Source: Azolla pinnata (lineage: Eukaryota > Streptophyta > Polypodiopsida > Salviniales > Salviniaceae). Taken from it: a DNA stretch of 27,543 nt. Position 1 is the stretch's first letter, and the number at the start of each line of letters is the position of its first letter. The position numbers and the translations under genes were made by a program. The stretch is from NCBI GenBank assembly GCA_037176905.1, contig JBBBWG010027801.1, forward strand, positions 1 through 27,543, in the 5' to 3' direction. This document shows, in pieces, positions 9,410 to 21,081 of the stretch. The notes beneath the pieces were generated by a model. It was not told the DNA's origin. It made no database searches and was given only the letters and a program-made list of their open reading frames with translations.

Positions 9410-10542
9410 AGAAAACAACACATAATCTGTGCGCATGGGTGATCTTGTTCATAAATTAGTACTCATATTAGAAGGAAAAACTGACTAGTCATATTTGCTT
9501 GATACTTGAAGAGTGTAGTTGGTGGTTCAGCTTGGCTCATTGGCACAGAAAACCTGACCCAACCATATTCTCAAGCTTAAAATTGTTGGAAACCTGAGAA
9601 ATGTTTAGTTTCTCAATCAATTAAGCCCCAGTCAGTGATAGATAATGAAACATATTGTAGAAAAACACTACATGCTTCGCTGTCACTGCTGTTAAACCAG
9701 TAAAATGGATTGGGCCCGAGTTTTGCTAATGCTACATACCCTAATGGAGTTAATTCATATTGTGTATTTCAATTTGAGTACTTAATTTCTATATGTATTG
9801 ATAAATGAGTTGCTACATTCACCCCATGCATTTGTTTGTAATATTAATTCTTGCATCACAGATCAAAGCTCAAATCTTTGGTCTCCTAGATCAAAATGAT
9901 CTGTTAGAGGATAGAACCATGTGTTATTTTTAAAATGAATTATCTGGATGTCGTAGTTCAGCTTTAGATTAGATTGTTATATATACGTGACAGTTTTATT
10001 TTTCTCTAATTAAATTTTTTCTCCCATAACTGAAGCCTCCAAGTATCTCAATTGACATTAGGATTTCATCAATGATAATGATGATATAATATTAAGTAAA
10101 ACGCTAAACTTTACCACATTGATCCTGTGAATTAAGGTTTCATAATTGATTTCAATAACATGTTCCAGGACCCTATAATGGAGTACAGCATTTCTCAGAT
10201 GTCATTACCAGACGACAAACACCAATATGCAGATACTAATGCAGCATTTCTCACTTGCCATCACCGTTCAATATTGAACTAAATTTTTTTTAAATAAAAA
10301 ACCATGACATCTTCCCAATTACACCTTTGGTAAATGTGCTCTAACAATGGGTACCAGATACATAACTAGAAATGACAATTTGTGACTCTAAAAAAGCCAT
10401 CAGTCATTTTTCGTATTGACAAAACCATGGAAGAAAATTCTGACAGCATCAATGTTCTACCTTGGAACAATTGGGATGTATGTACCCCATGTGTCTCTAC
10501 GAAAGATAAAACCATGTTTTCCATGAAGACACCAAGGCCAAG
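9410..10542. other. Convergent spacer between the PPR and TCAB1-like genes
   Basis: AT-rich DNA between two converging genes, which must hold both 3' UTRs and polyadenylation regions. A short direct repeat (CAGCATTTCTCA near 10187 and 10242) is the only structure noticed. No coding potential is seen. Confidence 0.6.
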
Positions 10543-13500
10543 TCACACAGGACTTATCTCAACGTTATTGGCAGTGAATGTACAGACACTCTCAATCGTG
10601 TTTCCTTCAACCTCGACATCACCTTCCGAACATGAAAAGCTCCACACCGATGCACAATTCTCGAAGACTGCGTGAATTCATATCCACAAAATTCCAATGT
10701 TAATAGAATGCACAATCATAATATTAAATTAGAGAGCTACACAAAAGTAGATTGTTTTAAAGCTAGCCTATAAGCTTAAGCTGAAGAAGTAGAGAAAAAT
10801 GAGTGAATAAATAGTCTTATCTAAAAAACTTCATGACCCTTCTAAACAATCTAATCATGGAATTGCTCTGACCCACTAAGATGGAGAGCAAACAAGGCAT
10901 TCCCATCACGGGGTGAGGTGAATTTAGGCCATCATGTGAGCATGCAATAACCATGAATATTGTAGTGATAAAATTTACTGGTTTTATGGTGCTTTTAAAA
11001 TCACATACAGCTTTGAGTTAAAAATGACTACCAGTGAGATCTTTCTCTTCACTGTCTTCATCATCTAATGCATATCTTCGATGTCCTGAGGTTGACACAG
11101 CCAAAGGAAGGGAAGGATGGAAACAGAATCCATTCGTTGTATCTGCAAAATCGTATTCATGAGTTTAATACGTGGAATATTCAAAACCTGTTGACAGTTT
11201 CTAAGCATAAGAATCAATCAACCAACAGTTACCTTCAGAGGATTTGAACTTCGTTATCTGTTCTCCACTTTGAAGGTCAAAAATGTGAATATAACCATCC
11301 TACCAATCAATAATAAATAATGCTTACATTCTGAAGGTAAAAAGCTACAACCAGATTATGTATGGCTGTTTAATAAGAACAAATATTCGAACACTGTTTT
11401 AATCAAAATGTGGTTTTAAAGGACATTGAAACAAATGAAAACCATTCAATGGACACGGAATTTTATGGATGTCCACTAGACCAATATAAGATAGGATTCA
11501 GATTTGATACTCTAATAGGAGCTTGTGTGTGTATGCTATTTCAATGCTGATTGATTATTCCAACAGAACTAGCAAAATCTAAAGAAATATTCATAAAATC
11601 TAGCTCACCAATTGGGACAAACTTTTGAGGGCAACTGAAATGATGATAAATACCCAATGATGATGTAGCATGTTCATTTACAACAACGATGGTTCTGATA
11701 AATGGCTTATATTATAGAATAAAAAAGGTAACCAGTAATTATGCATACAACCTGACCTCCAGATCCGAGATGACGCCCACAAGGCTCTATATCGAAATAT
11801 ATCCGCTGATTAGTATCTTTTGTGAGCCTCTCCAATCTATATCATCATTAAGCAAACTATCATTTCATGCACAGGGGCATCAGCAAAAGATATAATTAAA
11901 AATCATTTCCGTACTTGTAGATAATCCCACTAGTGTTTCGAAGATCCCAGCACATTATATATGGATCCTGTTCAACAAGACCTTTTACCATTGTAAATTT
12001 TAGATGAGAACGTAATAGAAAAAACATGCATAAATCAACAGTATAAATTTTCAGTACTTTGTAAGATGTAGAAACACGTTTCATTCATTCAGATATTTGG
12101 AAGCTAAATGTATTTCTTGAAGCCCATAACTGTCTGTGTATCCTAGACTTCTACAATTGAAGTGCAGTAGAATTTCCTTAATTTATTTGAGTTATTAGGA
12201 TGGTCTAGATGTCAAGATCATTTTGCAGTAGTGAACCTCTTCATGCTTTAACAAAAAGAAACTTATGCTTTAAGGCTTCTATTTCTCAAGAAGTTATGTA
12301 CCTATCAAAACTAATTAATTGGAAACTACATCGATGGAAACTACACATGCTAAAACACAATATGAGTCCATTAGCCTGAATTTGCGTGTAAGTAATTATA
12401 ACTAATGTATAATAGTCTCAATCATGAATCTTAGCCTTCACGTTCTTTAAGATCAGAGGTTAAAGTCTATATAGAGGCATTAGCCTTACGCTACATTCCT
12501 TTTAACAGCATTTACATTTTACGGTGTTCATGATAATACAGCAATAAACTGATCTCAGAAGTTCTCATAATGAACAAAATATCTCTCCTCATTGATATTA
12601 CCTTTCGACCACCTGTGTAGAGATAATTGCCATCCCTAGAAAATTGAACCTGTAAAATATTTGCCGCATTTCCAAAATCATTGTCTAGAATGTACAACCA
12701 TATATTCAATTAGAAACATTCTCAAACATCAAGTATTTAGAACCTGAGTAACACCACCTTCTTGACCATGTAAAACAAACAGCAACTCCAAATTGTCCTC
12801 AGCATATATTGCAGTTGTCTTGTCATACGAACCTGCTGCCAGGATCCCCATATTGCAAGGATTGAAAGCCAGACACGATATTATCCCTAAGCAAAACACT
12901 TTCCATGTTTCAGTTATCTCTGAACAAAAGTGAGAAAAAGTTAGTTGACACTCCTCTAGAGTAGATGCATAAGAATTCCTGCAATAAACAATTGCCCAAC
13001 ATAAACAAGGAAGCTTGAAAAACGAAAAGGTGGAACGGACATGAAAAGCGTGATAGATTCCTCTGTGTTATCAAGGAGAATCAAACCCCACCCCACTGGT
13101 TCAAATTCCAATTATTATTATCAGTTGGGTGAGAGAACGTAGATCATTTGAGCCTATTATCATATCCAAAGATTTATCAGCAGAAAGCAAAAGTGATCAC
13201 ATAAGATCAGGATGAATAGATTTCATTGCCATAACAATTGTGTGTTTCATCAGATAGTGCACCAAGATGTAACACAATACAGGCATGTAGGATAGGTGTC
13301 AAGAATGGGTATTACAATTCACAACTTGACATACTTTAATCAATGTATAATTCTGATTGGGATGCATCACACATTAAAAAAAAAGAAAAATAGACAACAC
13401 ATAGCTGAAAGCAATCAAGAAATGAGCCTACAAAAACTGTAAAACACAGAATCTCCAACAGTTTCTTTGCAGACTTAGGATGCTCCGCAATGAGATTCCG

Positions 13501-16500
13501 TGTTCTTGTAAGGACCTATGATAAACGTTCCTCTTGTCTTCTTATGACTGGGCTCCTGTTCTACGCATCTAAAACAAACTTGTGGTGCTGCTAGAAACTA
13601 ATGTCTAAATGAGAGGGTTTGTGCTCATTAACGGAAAGAAACAAAAGCCAGCTTGATAACCTGTCTGTCCATCTTTGCCATTTGTGAGAGTAGAGTATTG
13701 TTGAAACTCCCTGCCAGGGCAAGATGTATCAAAAATCCGCAGTATCTTGTTGTATCCACAATACAATCTGCAAAAGTCAAATGCCCCCGAATGGTATTGG
13801 AATTATGGGTCGTACTCAATCGTTCGACATACATCCACGAGATAGTGGATTTCTAATCTAACACATCCATTGACAATTTTACCACCTGCAGTTCTAATAC
13901 ATTGCTAGCGTATATATAGATCTAGAGAGAATTGTGACAACTAAGTTTCTTACTTGGTTCCACTCGTGTTAAATGATACAGAAAACGCTGCTGCAATTTC
14001 ATCCATTGCATCATATGCACGGTAAGAGCATCGTAGCTGTCCATAAAAGTAATAACAGTTAATTTAAATCTCCAGAAGTAATCTACATGGAAACTATGCA
14101 ACGAGGGAAAACAGGTTATTGGAGTAGCCAAAACTATGCTTGAATCTGATATGGAATAGGACTGAGGATATTGTATTGCATGGCTTAAACCTGATGTTTT
14201 AAGAATATTTAAAGCCACGTGATCTGAAACCCATGAAATATGGTTCCATTAACCTTCGACAGTTCAATGTTAAGTGTGTTACAGCATCCATATTACACCT
14301 GGCCTGTGATAGAATCCCAAAGATGGACAGGATGATCCCGCGATGTTGTCGCAAAAACACAAGTAGCTGGATCTGCATTTCAATAGTGCAAAAATGCAAG
14401 TTATAGCAATGGCTACCCATATATTAAAAGCAAAAAACAAAGCATATTTATGAATAGAAACAACTTTATTAATCTTCCTAATAGTTTAAAAAATTCAATG
14501 AACAAATTTCTCCAGAATAGCCATATCATTATTAGTACCATATTATTGGCAGGAACTTCTGTTACACCTTTAGGTTGAGAGACAAATAATTGTCTTGTTT
14601 TATAGCACCATAAAGAGAAGAGCCCCTAGAAGGAGATAGCCAAACTAAAATAAGATGATTTAAAATATGATTTTGCTTTATAACGTCTAGAAACAGAGTC
14701 AAATTTCTTCAAATAATACATTATTCATAACCTTTCTATCACCAATCATATTCATAAAGTACGAAAGATACACTAAGGTTATAAAAATATACACTAGAGA
14801 ACGATAGAAAAATTAGATGAAACGAGCAGAATTGGCTCCAATTTCAAGAAATTATTCCCTATCTTTTAACCCGTTTTTGACGTCAACAAACCAACCAGAT
14901 GACTATTTTTTTCTTATTAGTCTTTTGTATCTTGCATTTTATGTTCCGAGCAAGTGTTGGAAATTTGTGATCTAGCACAGCTTTGTATACCCTTTGCAAT
15001 GATAATAACTTAATAATACCCATTAACTTCATTGTATGATTAGCAACCCTGATCGTATAGTGAGCTTCCTATTGAGGGTGAACTGCTCATTGAAGTTTTT
15101 GAAGACAGCATAGTGATCTTAGTGAGTTCGGATTTCCAGCAAAACAAGATTCTTGTCTACCTTGATCACGGTTTGAAGTCAGCTCCTTCTATTAACACTT
15201 TGAGCTCAACAAGACTGTCAACCTTTCTCTCACGCTCAGAAAGACAACAAACTCAAAGTTCCCAGTTGATCTTATGTATGGATGCAAATGGTTTGACGCT
15301 TCACAGTAGTCTAGCTCATTTGGAATTTCCCACAAGTGGTATGCCTATGCAACACAGTCTTAGTAATTCTGTAAGGACATGAGCAAACATTGAAACCTAA
15401 AAGATAAAAATCAATCGAGTTATATTCAAATGCAAGGGGATGAGAGAACTAGCACAAATCACATTAAAATTAAAAAAAGCAATATACTCCAGTAAGCATC
15501 AATTATATACCAGATGCAGACATGTAAGGGTACCAGCAAAAATCGTAAACAGACTCCCCTTCCTGTAGCATCAAGTTCGCCATAAAAGAATCTGCTCATT
15601 TGAAAAAAGAATAGTGATGTATTACGCTATCACTCTCTATTGGTAAAAGCATTAACTTATTGGTCCACACACTTCAACAGAAATTCAATCTTTTGGCTTT
15701 CATGAGAACAGTAGAATGCTAAAATGGACGACGTACCGTTGACCAGATATGAACTGTCTAATGGGGAAGAATACCAACTTAAGTCATTGGGCCTGAAATG
15801 GAAGTACAATAACCAAAACTCAATAGATGCAGATGTAACCATTCAGACTGCATGTACACTAACATGATGCAAGGATATACAAAATCTCTTTTTGTTGCAG
15901 ACGGACATGAAAAAGCTAGCAATCTATCCATTTGATACTCATGTACACTTCTGGCAGAGATGAAAGGGTCATGAAATCTCATTTCTTCCAAAGACTTGCA
16001 CTGTTGTCCATTTTATAATGAAGGTTCCATGTATTGGAAGCTACTCAATAATACAATTATAAACATAACCTGAAGATATACGGAACCTTTCTCTAACAAA
16101 GCAGCCCAAACATTCCGTTTTCTCTTTTAGGCTCACAAACGTAGAGCTGATCTTAACATAATCCACCTCAAAGCTTGTCAATGGTGCTCTACTGTGTTGC
16201 TTTGTTACAATGTGGTTTTGAGGAGAATCTAAATTTCTATAGAAATATGTCTGTCATTTCCTACAATGTATATGCTACGACATTAAACCCTTATCTAATG
16301 CACACTTTCCTACATGGCTTACAACATCGTGGATTCTTCCATCATGTGCCATGTATTTCTCAAGTCTAAAGCACAAAATATTTTCTTCTTCATTGCATCA
16401 AAACCATGTATTAAATCCTAGCATAAAAAGGAAAACACAAACAGAGTTTTCGTGGTGCCTTACAGGTCAAATATCCGGAGGAAATTATCTTCACTGCTCA

Positions 16501-16875
16501 CAAGAAAGCAAGATCCATCAGGAGACCTAACCATAAGAACAGGCAAAAAAGGCATCCATAAAAGAGGGGGCGACAAGGGAAAACAGGCAAACAAGTAATC
16601 GCAGGAGACCGAAATCAGTAAGCCCGTGCATACCACTTGGTACCCTTGAGGAAATTATTCTTGCAGTTGGAATTGTCTTGGAACTGGCGATGGAAGTGGT
16701 AGAATCTCTGCGGAGCTTCGGCGAAGTCGAGGATGGGGAAAGAGTAATGGTATTCAAAGGCCACCTCCGAGGCAGAGGTTAGCAGCATTCCTTCCTGGCT
16801 CTGCTCCGAAGCTCGGAATGTGCTGATTTCAGCCTCATCAACGATGGCGTTCGCGGTCTCCATGGCGACCTCCAT
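10543..16875 (-). CDS. TCAB1/WRAP53-like WD40-repeat protein (telomerase Cajal body protein 1 homologue)
   Basis: Fourteen exons (minus): 16875-16634, 16526-16464, 15792-15737, 15591-15511, 14372-14299, 14036-13954, 13767-13661, 12886-12744, 12649-12602, 11967-11915, 11836-11752, 11299-11233, 11142-11032, 10667-10543. They sum to 1,338 nt (445 aa), all GT-AG with continuous phase. Family hallmarks appear in order: FLKGTKWSPDGSCFL, LRIFDL, ESVYDFCWYPYMS, TTSRDHPVHLWDSITGQ, RCSYRAYDAMDEI, YCGYNKILRIFD, GIISCLAFNP, LAAGSYDKT, MCWDLRNT, TNQRIYFDIEPCGRHLGSGG, DGYIHIFDLQSG, TTNGFCFHPSLPLA. In animals this protein binds CAB-box RNAs (scaRNAs, telomerase RNA) and takes them to Cajal bodies; I infer a similar RNP role here. 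The start ATG (GCGATGGAG) fits; an in-frame ATG at 16941 is a less likely alternative. The C-terminus after exon 13 is a plant-type extension. Confidence 0.93.
15061..15376 (+). pseudogene. Exon-like cassette in opposite orientation inside TCAB1 intron 4
   Basis: The + strand frame from the TGA at 15050 is open for about 110 codons to 15382. It reads like real protein: ELPIEGELLIEVFEDSIVIL, then NKILVYLDHGLKSAP, then a Ser-rich part. It is bounded by a candidate acceptor (GATCGTATAG, 15051-15060) and an excellent donor (AATTCT|GTAAGG, GT at 15377). Neighbouring intron sequence is AT-rich with stops everywhere. I infer a captured exon of another gene, or an exon of an unrecognised nested gene. 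I do not recognise the protein and see no companion exons. Confidence 0.35.
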
Positions 16876-17234
16876 CGCTCGCTCGCTCGCTCTGCAGAGT
16901 CCAGAGAGAGAGAAGGCAAGATTTTCTAAATTGCATTTCAAAATGCCCCTACATTCTTGATGTCTGAAATAAATAAAAATCCTCTTGTTTTGTTCTTGTT
17001 TTTGGAACCTTGGGTCTCTTCATCAGCAAAAAGAGCAGAACAGAAAAACAGAAGTTTCTGAAAGTTTTGCCATCATATTTTTGGCCACTCCAGATTCTCT
17101 CAAACACTTGGCTCGTGGCGACTCCGCTCCGCTCCACGTCTCATGCGTAAATTCGCAGTTGCAAGGAATCGGGTGGGGTTGGGCTGCTTCAACGCCCGCT
17201 AGCTCGCTCTCTCGACTGAGCTCTAAGTTGAGCT
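16876..17234 (-). promoter_or_regulatory. Leader and proximal promoter region of the TCAB1-like gene
   Basis: The first bases upstream of the ATG at 16875 hold a (GAGC)n-type run (GCTCGCTCGCTCGCTCTGC on the + strand, 16877-16895) and GAGAGAGAG, common in plant leaders. No convincing TATA box was found. The interval ends at the 29-bp minisatellite, which therefore lies about 360 bases upstream of the start codon. Confidence 0.4.
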
Positions 17235-17589
17235 GAGCTGCTCAAAAAGATTTCAGCTGAGCAGAGCTGCTCAAAAAGATTTCAGCTGAGCTGAGCTGCT
17301 CCAAAAGATCTCAATTGAGTTGAGCTGCTCAAAAAGATTTCAACTGAGCTGAGCTGCTGAAAAAGATCTCACTTGAGCTGAGCTGCTCAAAAAGATCCCA
17401 GCTGAGCTGAGCTGCTGAAAAAGATCTCAGCTGAGCTGAGCTGCTCCGAAGATTCCACCTAAGCTGAGCTGCTCCGAAGATTCCAACTAAGCTGAGCTGC
17501 TCCGGAGATTCCAACTGAGCTGAGCCTGCTCAGAAGATTCCAACTAAGCTCGGAAGATTCCAACTAAGCTGAGATGCTTACGAGATTCG
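17235..17589. repeat. 29/28-bp minisatellite, about 12 copies
   Basis: Seven units of exactly 29 bp (17235-17437, type GAGCTGCTCAAAAAGATTTC plus AGCTGAGCT) are followed by three 28-bp units (17438-17521, type GAGCTGCTCCGAAGATTCCA plus ACTAAGCT), one 29-bp unit (17522-17550), a 20-bp truncated unit and a decayed end. The change of unit length coincides with a change of unit sequence, so the array grew in two phases. Many units contain CAGCTG or AGCT palindromes. Confidence 0.95.
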
Positions 17590-19091
17590 TGTTGCGAGCT
17601 TTCTTCCGCTTCACACCCGTTTCGCACGACTAATCGTTGACCGGTTTAGTCGAAAGCTCGCTTGTAATCAACACTGGACCTGGATCAGTTGCTCCCTCAT
17701 TCCAACCGATAAGTTAATCGCTTTCGGACCAGCTTATTGCACCGCCCTAAACATTTCATAATTTCCATGATTCGCTTTGCTATTGGATCCATGCACGATG
17801 CACACTAGAGAACCTTTCTATGCAACTCACAAGAGATCTGCCCTTCTACCAAAATACTCCCACGATCAAAGCCAACATGACCTAATTCTAAGAAGCCAAT
17901 CACAATCCACCTCTGCCCTACTCAAATTTCAAAAGCCATCGATCGATTTGCATGAGAATCGCAAGTACAGTTTCAACAATCTAAACACGCTTCAACCGCC
18001 CAACTTGTCCAACGGGATGCCGCATCAGTCAAGGCCAAAATGCCTATACTTTGTAGCATTCATCCATTGATGAGATGATAGACAAAGTTTGGGGTATTTG
18101 AAGATGATAGAGGATAGAGTCATCAAGGTATTGCAAGAAAGGCTCTTGATAGTTAGGATCAAACTAGCCAAATGCTGAAAAGATCGAAGGCAGATAACAT
18201 AAGATTCAGTAAACCTCAACAAGTTCAGGACACCATATGACTCCGAGCAAAATGATGTAACTAAGAACAGTCAACTCAGCTTCAATCTATATGACACCAC
18301 ACTCACTTGTGCATCCCAACACACATTTGGACCGATTATCATTCATCAAATAGCTTAACTAACATTGAGAAGAAAGATATGAGCCCTATAATGCAATAAG
18401 ACCATGTATGTAAAGAGGAAAGACTTCTAGGGTTGCAAGCTTCAGTAAGACTGCGATGATCGCTGCAGTTAGATCCATTGAAATGCCAGAATTATATACA
18501 ACTAAACGCAATTGAATTAAACAAAGAAAGTTCCAAACTGAAGGTAAGGGCCTAGTTAGATCCTGAGGGGGCAAGAGCAAAATGTTTAGGCACAAGAGAA
18601 CACAGCAATTGTAGAAGCATCTATGCACTTGAGAAAACAGTAGATGGTGTTCTGATGAACCCATGTAAAAATGGAAAACATTTTGCTGCTTTGATTCCTT
18701 CACCGCTGCTTCCTTCACTGCTGCTACCCATGGCTTAAAACAAGCAGTGTATCGTCACATCCAGCGCAAGAAGGAAGGTGTGAAGAGAACATCTTCCTCT
18801 GCTATTGTCAAAACTGCCAAAGGAATCGAAATCTCCACCCGCCACAAAAATGTATACTTTCCAGCCGATCGATGCAATGTTTGCTTTGCTTTGCACCTTT
18901 AACCAGAGCAAAGACAAATGGAAGACCCATACCTATGCATTGGAAAAGCCTCGAGAAGAGACCTTGAGCTGGAGTAGGCAGTAAAAACCGATGGAAGCAA
19001 AGGCGATTCGATGAACATCTCTGTTAGATTGGCTCGGAGAAATCGGGCTTCTTCAGTCTCCCCCCACCCACCCACATAGAGATAAAATGAC
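17590..19091. other. Spacer downstream of the helicase gene; 3' UTR at right end
   Basis: No gene is recognised. The part nearest 19,091 must carry the 3' UTR of the minus-strand helicase. On the minus strand GCATAG|GTATGG near 18,934 looks like a donor, so a 3' UTR intron is possible. A 37-codon minus-strand frame from about 18,730 (starting MGSSSEGSSGEG) is too short to call. The rest, 17,600-18,400, is unstructured. Confidence 0.45.
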
Positions 19092-21056
19092 CTAAGCTTT
19101 GACCAAAGCGGGCATTTCGCTTCGATCCGATCGCGTGCTGCTCGGGACCAGCCCGCCTTTCACGAGTTCGCACTGCTCGATGCATATGCCCAACTGCCTC
19201 TGAAACTTCTTCACGACAAACGCCTCGGTCTCTCCGCAAATCGACACAACAGTGCCTTTCCTGCCGATCCTGCCCGTCCTGCCGGCTCGATGGGCATAGT
19301 GGGTCATGTCGGTGGGCAGCTCGAGATTGATGACAAGATCACAGCCGGGGACATCGAGCCCTCGGGCTCCGACCTCGCTAGTCACCAAGACCATGATCTT
19401 CCCGCTGCGGAAAGCTGCGAGGGTGTTGGCGCGTTCGAGCTTGCTGAGCTCGCCGTGCAAAGGGGCAGCGACGATGCCTCTCGCTTCGAGCTTGAAGACA
19501 GCATCTTTCAATCGGCGAGGGTGGTTCATGAAGACGATGACAGATCGGGCGCCTGTGGCATGGATGCATTTCCGGGCCATGTCGACCTTGTGCTGGGGCT
19601 TGGATATGGCGTAGAAGTGGCGTAAGGACGGCGGCAAGCTCTCTTTCACGCCGCGAGCATCATCGCCAGTAGCATCATCGTCGCCGTCGTCATCATCCGA
19701 AGCCCGCTTTCGTTCCAGATCGACGACAGATTTCCCTCTGATGAGCACCGGGCTCCGGCCCCATTCGGCAGCTGCGCGCAAGACCGCCGAAGGCATGGTT
19801 GCAGAAACAAGGATCGTCTGCCTCTCCACTCTCTCGGCCGCTTCAGCCCATGTCGCTCTCTCTTCCCCATCACCATCACCATCACCATCACCAGTGCTAT
19901 TGCCATTGCCATCGTCGCCAGGAGATCTGCGGAGGAGAAGCTTCGGGTGAGATCTGCGGCGGCGGCGGCGTCCGACGTGCTCCAAGATGCGGCGCATGTC
20001 CTCTCTGAACTGGATCGAGAGCAGCTCATCGGCTTCATCGAGCACGAGGAAGCGGCAGGAATGGGTGTGGAGCTTCCCATCGCGGCTGATCTCGGCGATG
20101 CGCCCCGGCGTGCCCACGACGATCGAGGGCTTGCTCCGCCGCAGGCCCTCGTCCTGCCGGCTGCGATTGGCCCCGCCCACGAGCTGCTGCACGGCCTTGC
20201 GGTGCTCGATCCCGAGCACTCGCTCGCACTCGCGGACGATCTGCATCGCCAGTTCCCGGGAAGGGGCGACGATGACAGCTTCGATTCCCCGTCTTCCCGA
20301 TGTCGACATCGGCGGCGACGATGACAGCGACGGCGACGGCGATGATGGCGACGGTGATGATGGTGATGGTGATGGTGATGATGGTGATGGTGATGGTGAT
20401 GGTGATGGTGATGGTGATGGTGATGGTGATGGTGATGGTGATGGTGATGGTGACCTTGACCTCTTCGATGCACCATAGCCATCTTCCTCCCTCTGCTTCA
20501 ATGGCCCGACCCGGCTCAGTATCGGGAGCAGATACGCTAGGGTTTTCCCCGACCCTGTGAACGATTGGATCGCTGCATCCTCCCCGTCGAGAAGAACCGG
20601 GATCGCGGCGCACTGCACCTCCGTCGGAGTCCCCAGCTTCAGCCTCTCCAGGCTCTCCTTCACCAGCGCGGAGAGCGGCAGAGCTCCGAAAGACGACGGC
20701 CCCGCTTCATCTCCTCGGAGGGGCCCTTCTGCAGCCCTAGCACCGGCGGAGCGCCTGCTGCTAGGGTTTCTGCGCCTGGAAGGTCGCTGGCCCTCGTGCT
20801 CCCTGCCTTCTTCTCCTTCCTCTTGCAAGCCGCGGGAGAAGCGCTCCAGACTCTCTAGGGATAAGCTGGAGGAAGAAGAAGACGAGCAGGGGCGAGCCAG
20901 GAAGCGTACCTGTCTGCGAGGGCGGTGGAGGAGGAGCCCGAAGGCTGCTGTGCTTCTGCAGAAGACGCGAAGGAGCACGGAAGAGGAACAGGAGGAGGAG
21001 GAGGAGGGAGACGAAGAAGCCAACATGGTGAGCAGAGGCCTCTCCATAGCCACCAC
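19092..21056 (-). CDS. Organellar DEAD-box RNA helicase, RH47/ISE1-like
   Basis: Intronless, 654 residues. Motifs in order: Q motif GTPTEVQ (142-148), motif I FTGSGKT (166-172), Ia PSRELA (265-270), Ib TPGRI (316-320), II DEAD (340-343), III SAT (418-420), V ARGLD (564-568), VI HRAGRTGR (589-596). All are intact, so an active ATP-dependent RNA helicase is expected. The first ~68 residues are rich in Ser, Arg and Leu with almost no acidic residues, as in a mitochondrial or plastid transit peptide. The arrangement after motif I (TLAYLLPIL, VGPLK) recalls Arabidopsis RH47 (ISE1), a mitochondrial helicase affecting plasmodesmata; I infer orthology from memory only. It is about 100 residues longer than I expect, owing to a (Ser-Pro)n insert at 202-250 and acidic inserts at 381-398 and 453-467. 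The in-frame ATGs at codons 4 and 11 could also start it. Confidence 0.9.
   Translation of the reverse strand: MVAMERPLLTMLASSSPSSSSSCSSSVLLRVFCRSTAAFGLLLHRPRRQVRFLARPCSSSSSSSLSLESLERFSRGLQEEGEEGREHEGQRPSRRRNPSSRRSAGARAAEGPLRGDEAGPSSFGALPLSALVKESLERLKLGTPTEVQCAAIPVLLDGEDAAIQSFTGSGKTLAYLLPILSRVGPLKQREEDGYGASKRSRSPSPSPSPSPSPSPSPSPSPSPSPSSPSPSPSSPSPSSPSPSLSSSPPMSTSGRRGIEAVIVAPSRELAMQIVRECERVLGIEHRKAVQQLVGGANRSRQDEGLRRSKPSIVVGTPGRIAEISRDGKLHTHSCRFLVLDEADELLSIQFREDMRRILEHVGRRRRRRSHPKLLLRRSPGDDGNGNSTGDGDGDGDGEERATWAEAAERVERQTILVSATMPSAVLRAAAEWGRSPVLIRGKSVVDLERKRASDDDDGDDDATGDDARGVKESLPPSLRHFYAISKPQHKVDMARKCIHATGARSVIVFMNHPRRLKDAVFKLEARGIVAAPLHGELSKLERANTLAAFRSGKIMVLVTSEVGARGLDVPGCDLVINLELPTDMTHYAHRAGRTGRIGRKGTVVSICGETEAFVVKKFQRQLGICIEQCELVKGGLVPSSTRSDRSEMPALVKA
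19867..19893. repeat. (CACCAT)n coding hexanucleotide tract
   Basis: 27 bases of perfect CCATCA repeat on the + strand, read on the minus strand as the Gly-Asp run (about residues 389-397) of the helicase. It is the reverse complement of the larger tract near 20,380. Confidence 0.95.
20341..20453. repeat. (GGTGAT)n coding hexanucleotide tract
   Basis: A near-pure GGTGAT array. The last ~74 bases (from about 20380) are perfect, about 12 units. On the minus strand it encodes the Ser-Pro repeat of the helicase. Because the unit is a multiple of three with no stop in most frames, it creates long spurious frames (poly-His, Ile-Thr, Met-Val) on both strands. Confidence 0.95.
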
Positions 21057-21081
21057 AATCCTCTTGTTAACAGTTTTGGAG

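Noticed and set aside
17329-17514. AQL/SAQLS-repeat minus-strand frame
   Set aside because: Product of the 29/28-bp minisatellite; the period is not a multiple of three, so no protein frame is maintained across the array.
17235-17589. CRISPR-like regular repeats of 28-29 bp
   Set aside because: Units are directly abutting with no unique spacers, in a plant nuclear context: a minisatellite.
19987-20478. Plus-strand frame of 163 codons with Gly-Asp repeats
   Set aside because: Antisense shadow of the helicase, open only because the hexamer array lacks stops.
19646-20482. Long minus-strand frame (278 codons) with a poly-His run
   Set aside because: It is a shifted frame of the GGTGAT hexanucleotide tract inside the helicase gene, whose own frame carries all DEAD-box motifs.
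20035-20613. Minus-strand Ile-Thr repeat frame (192 codons)
   Set aside because: Third reading of the same hexamer tract, with no family features.
20530-20770. CTAGGGTTT telo-box-like motifs inside the helicase
   Set aside because: They lie in coding sequence (KTLAYLLP and RNPSSRR codons) and are not promoter elements.
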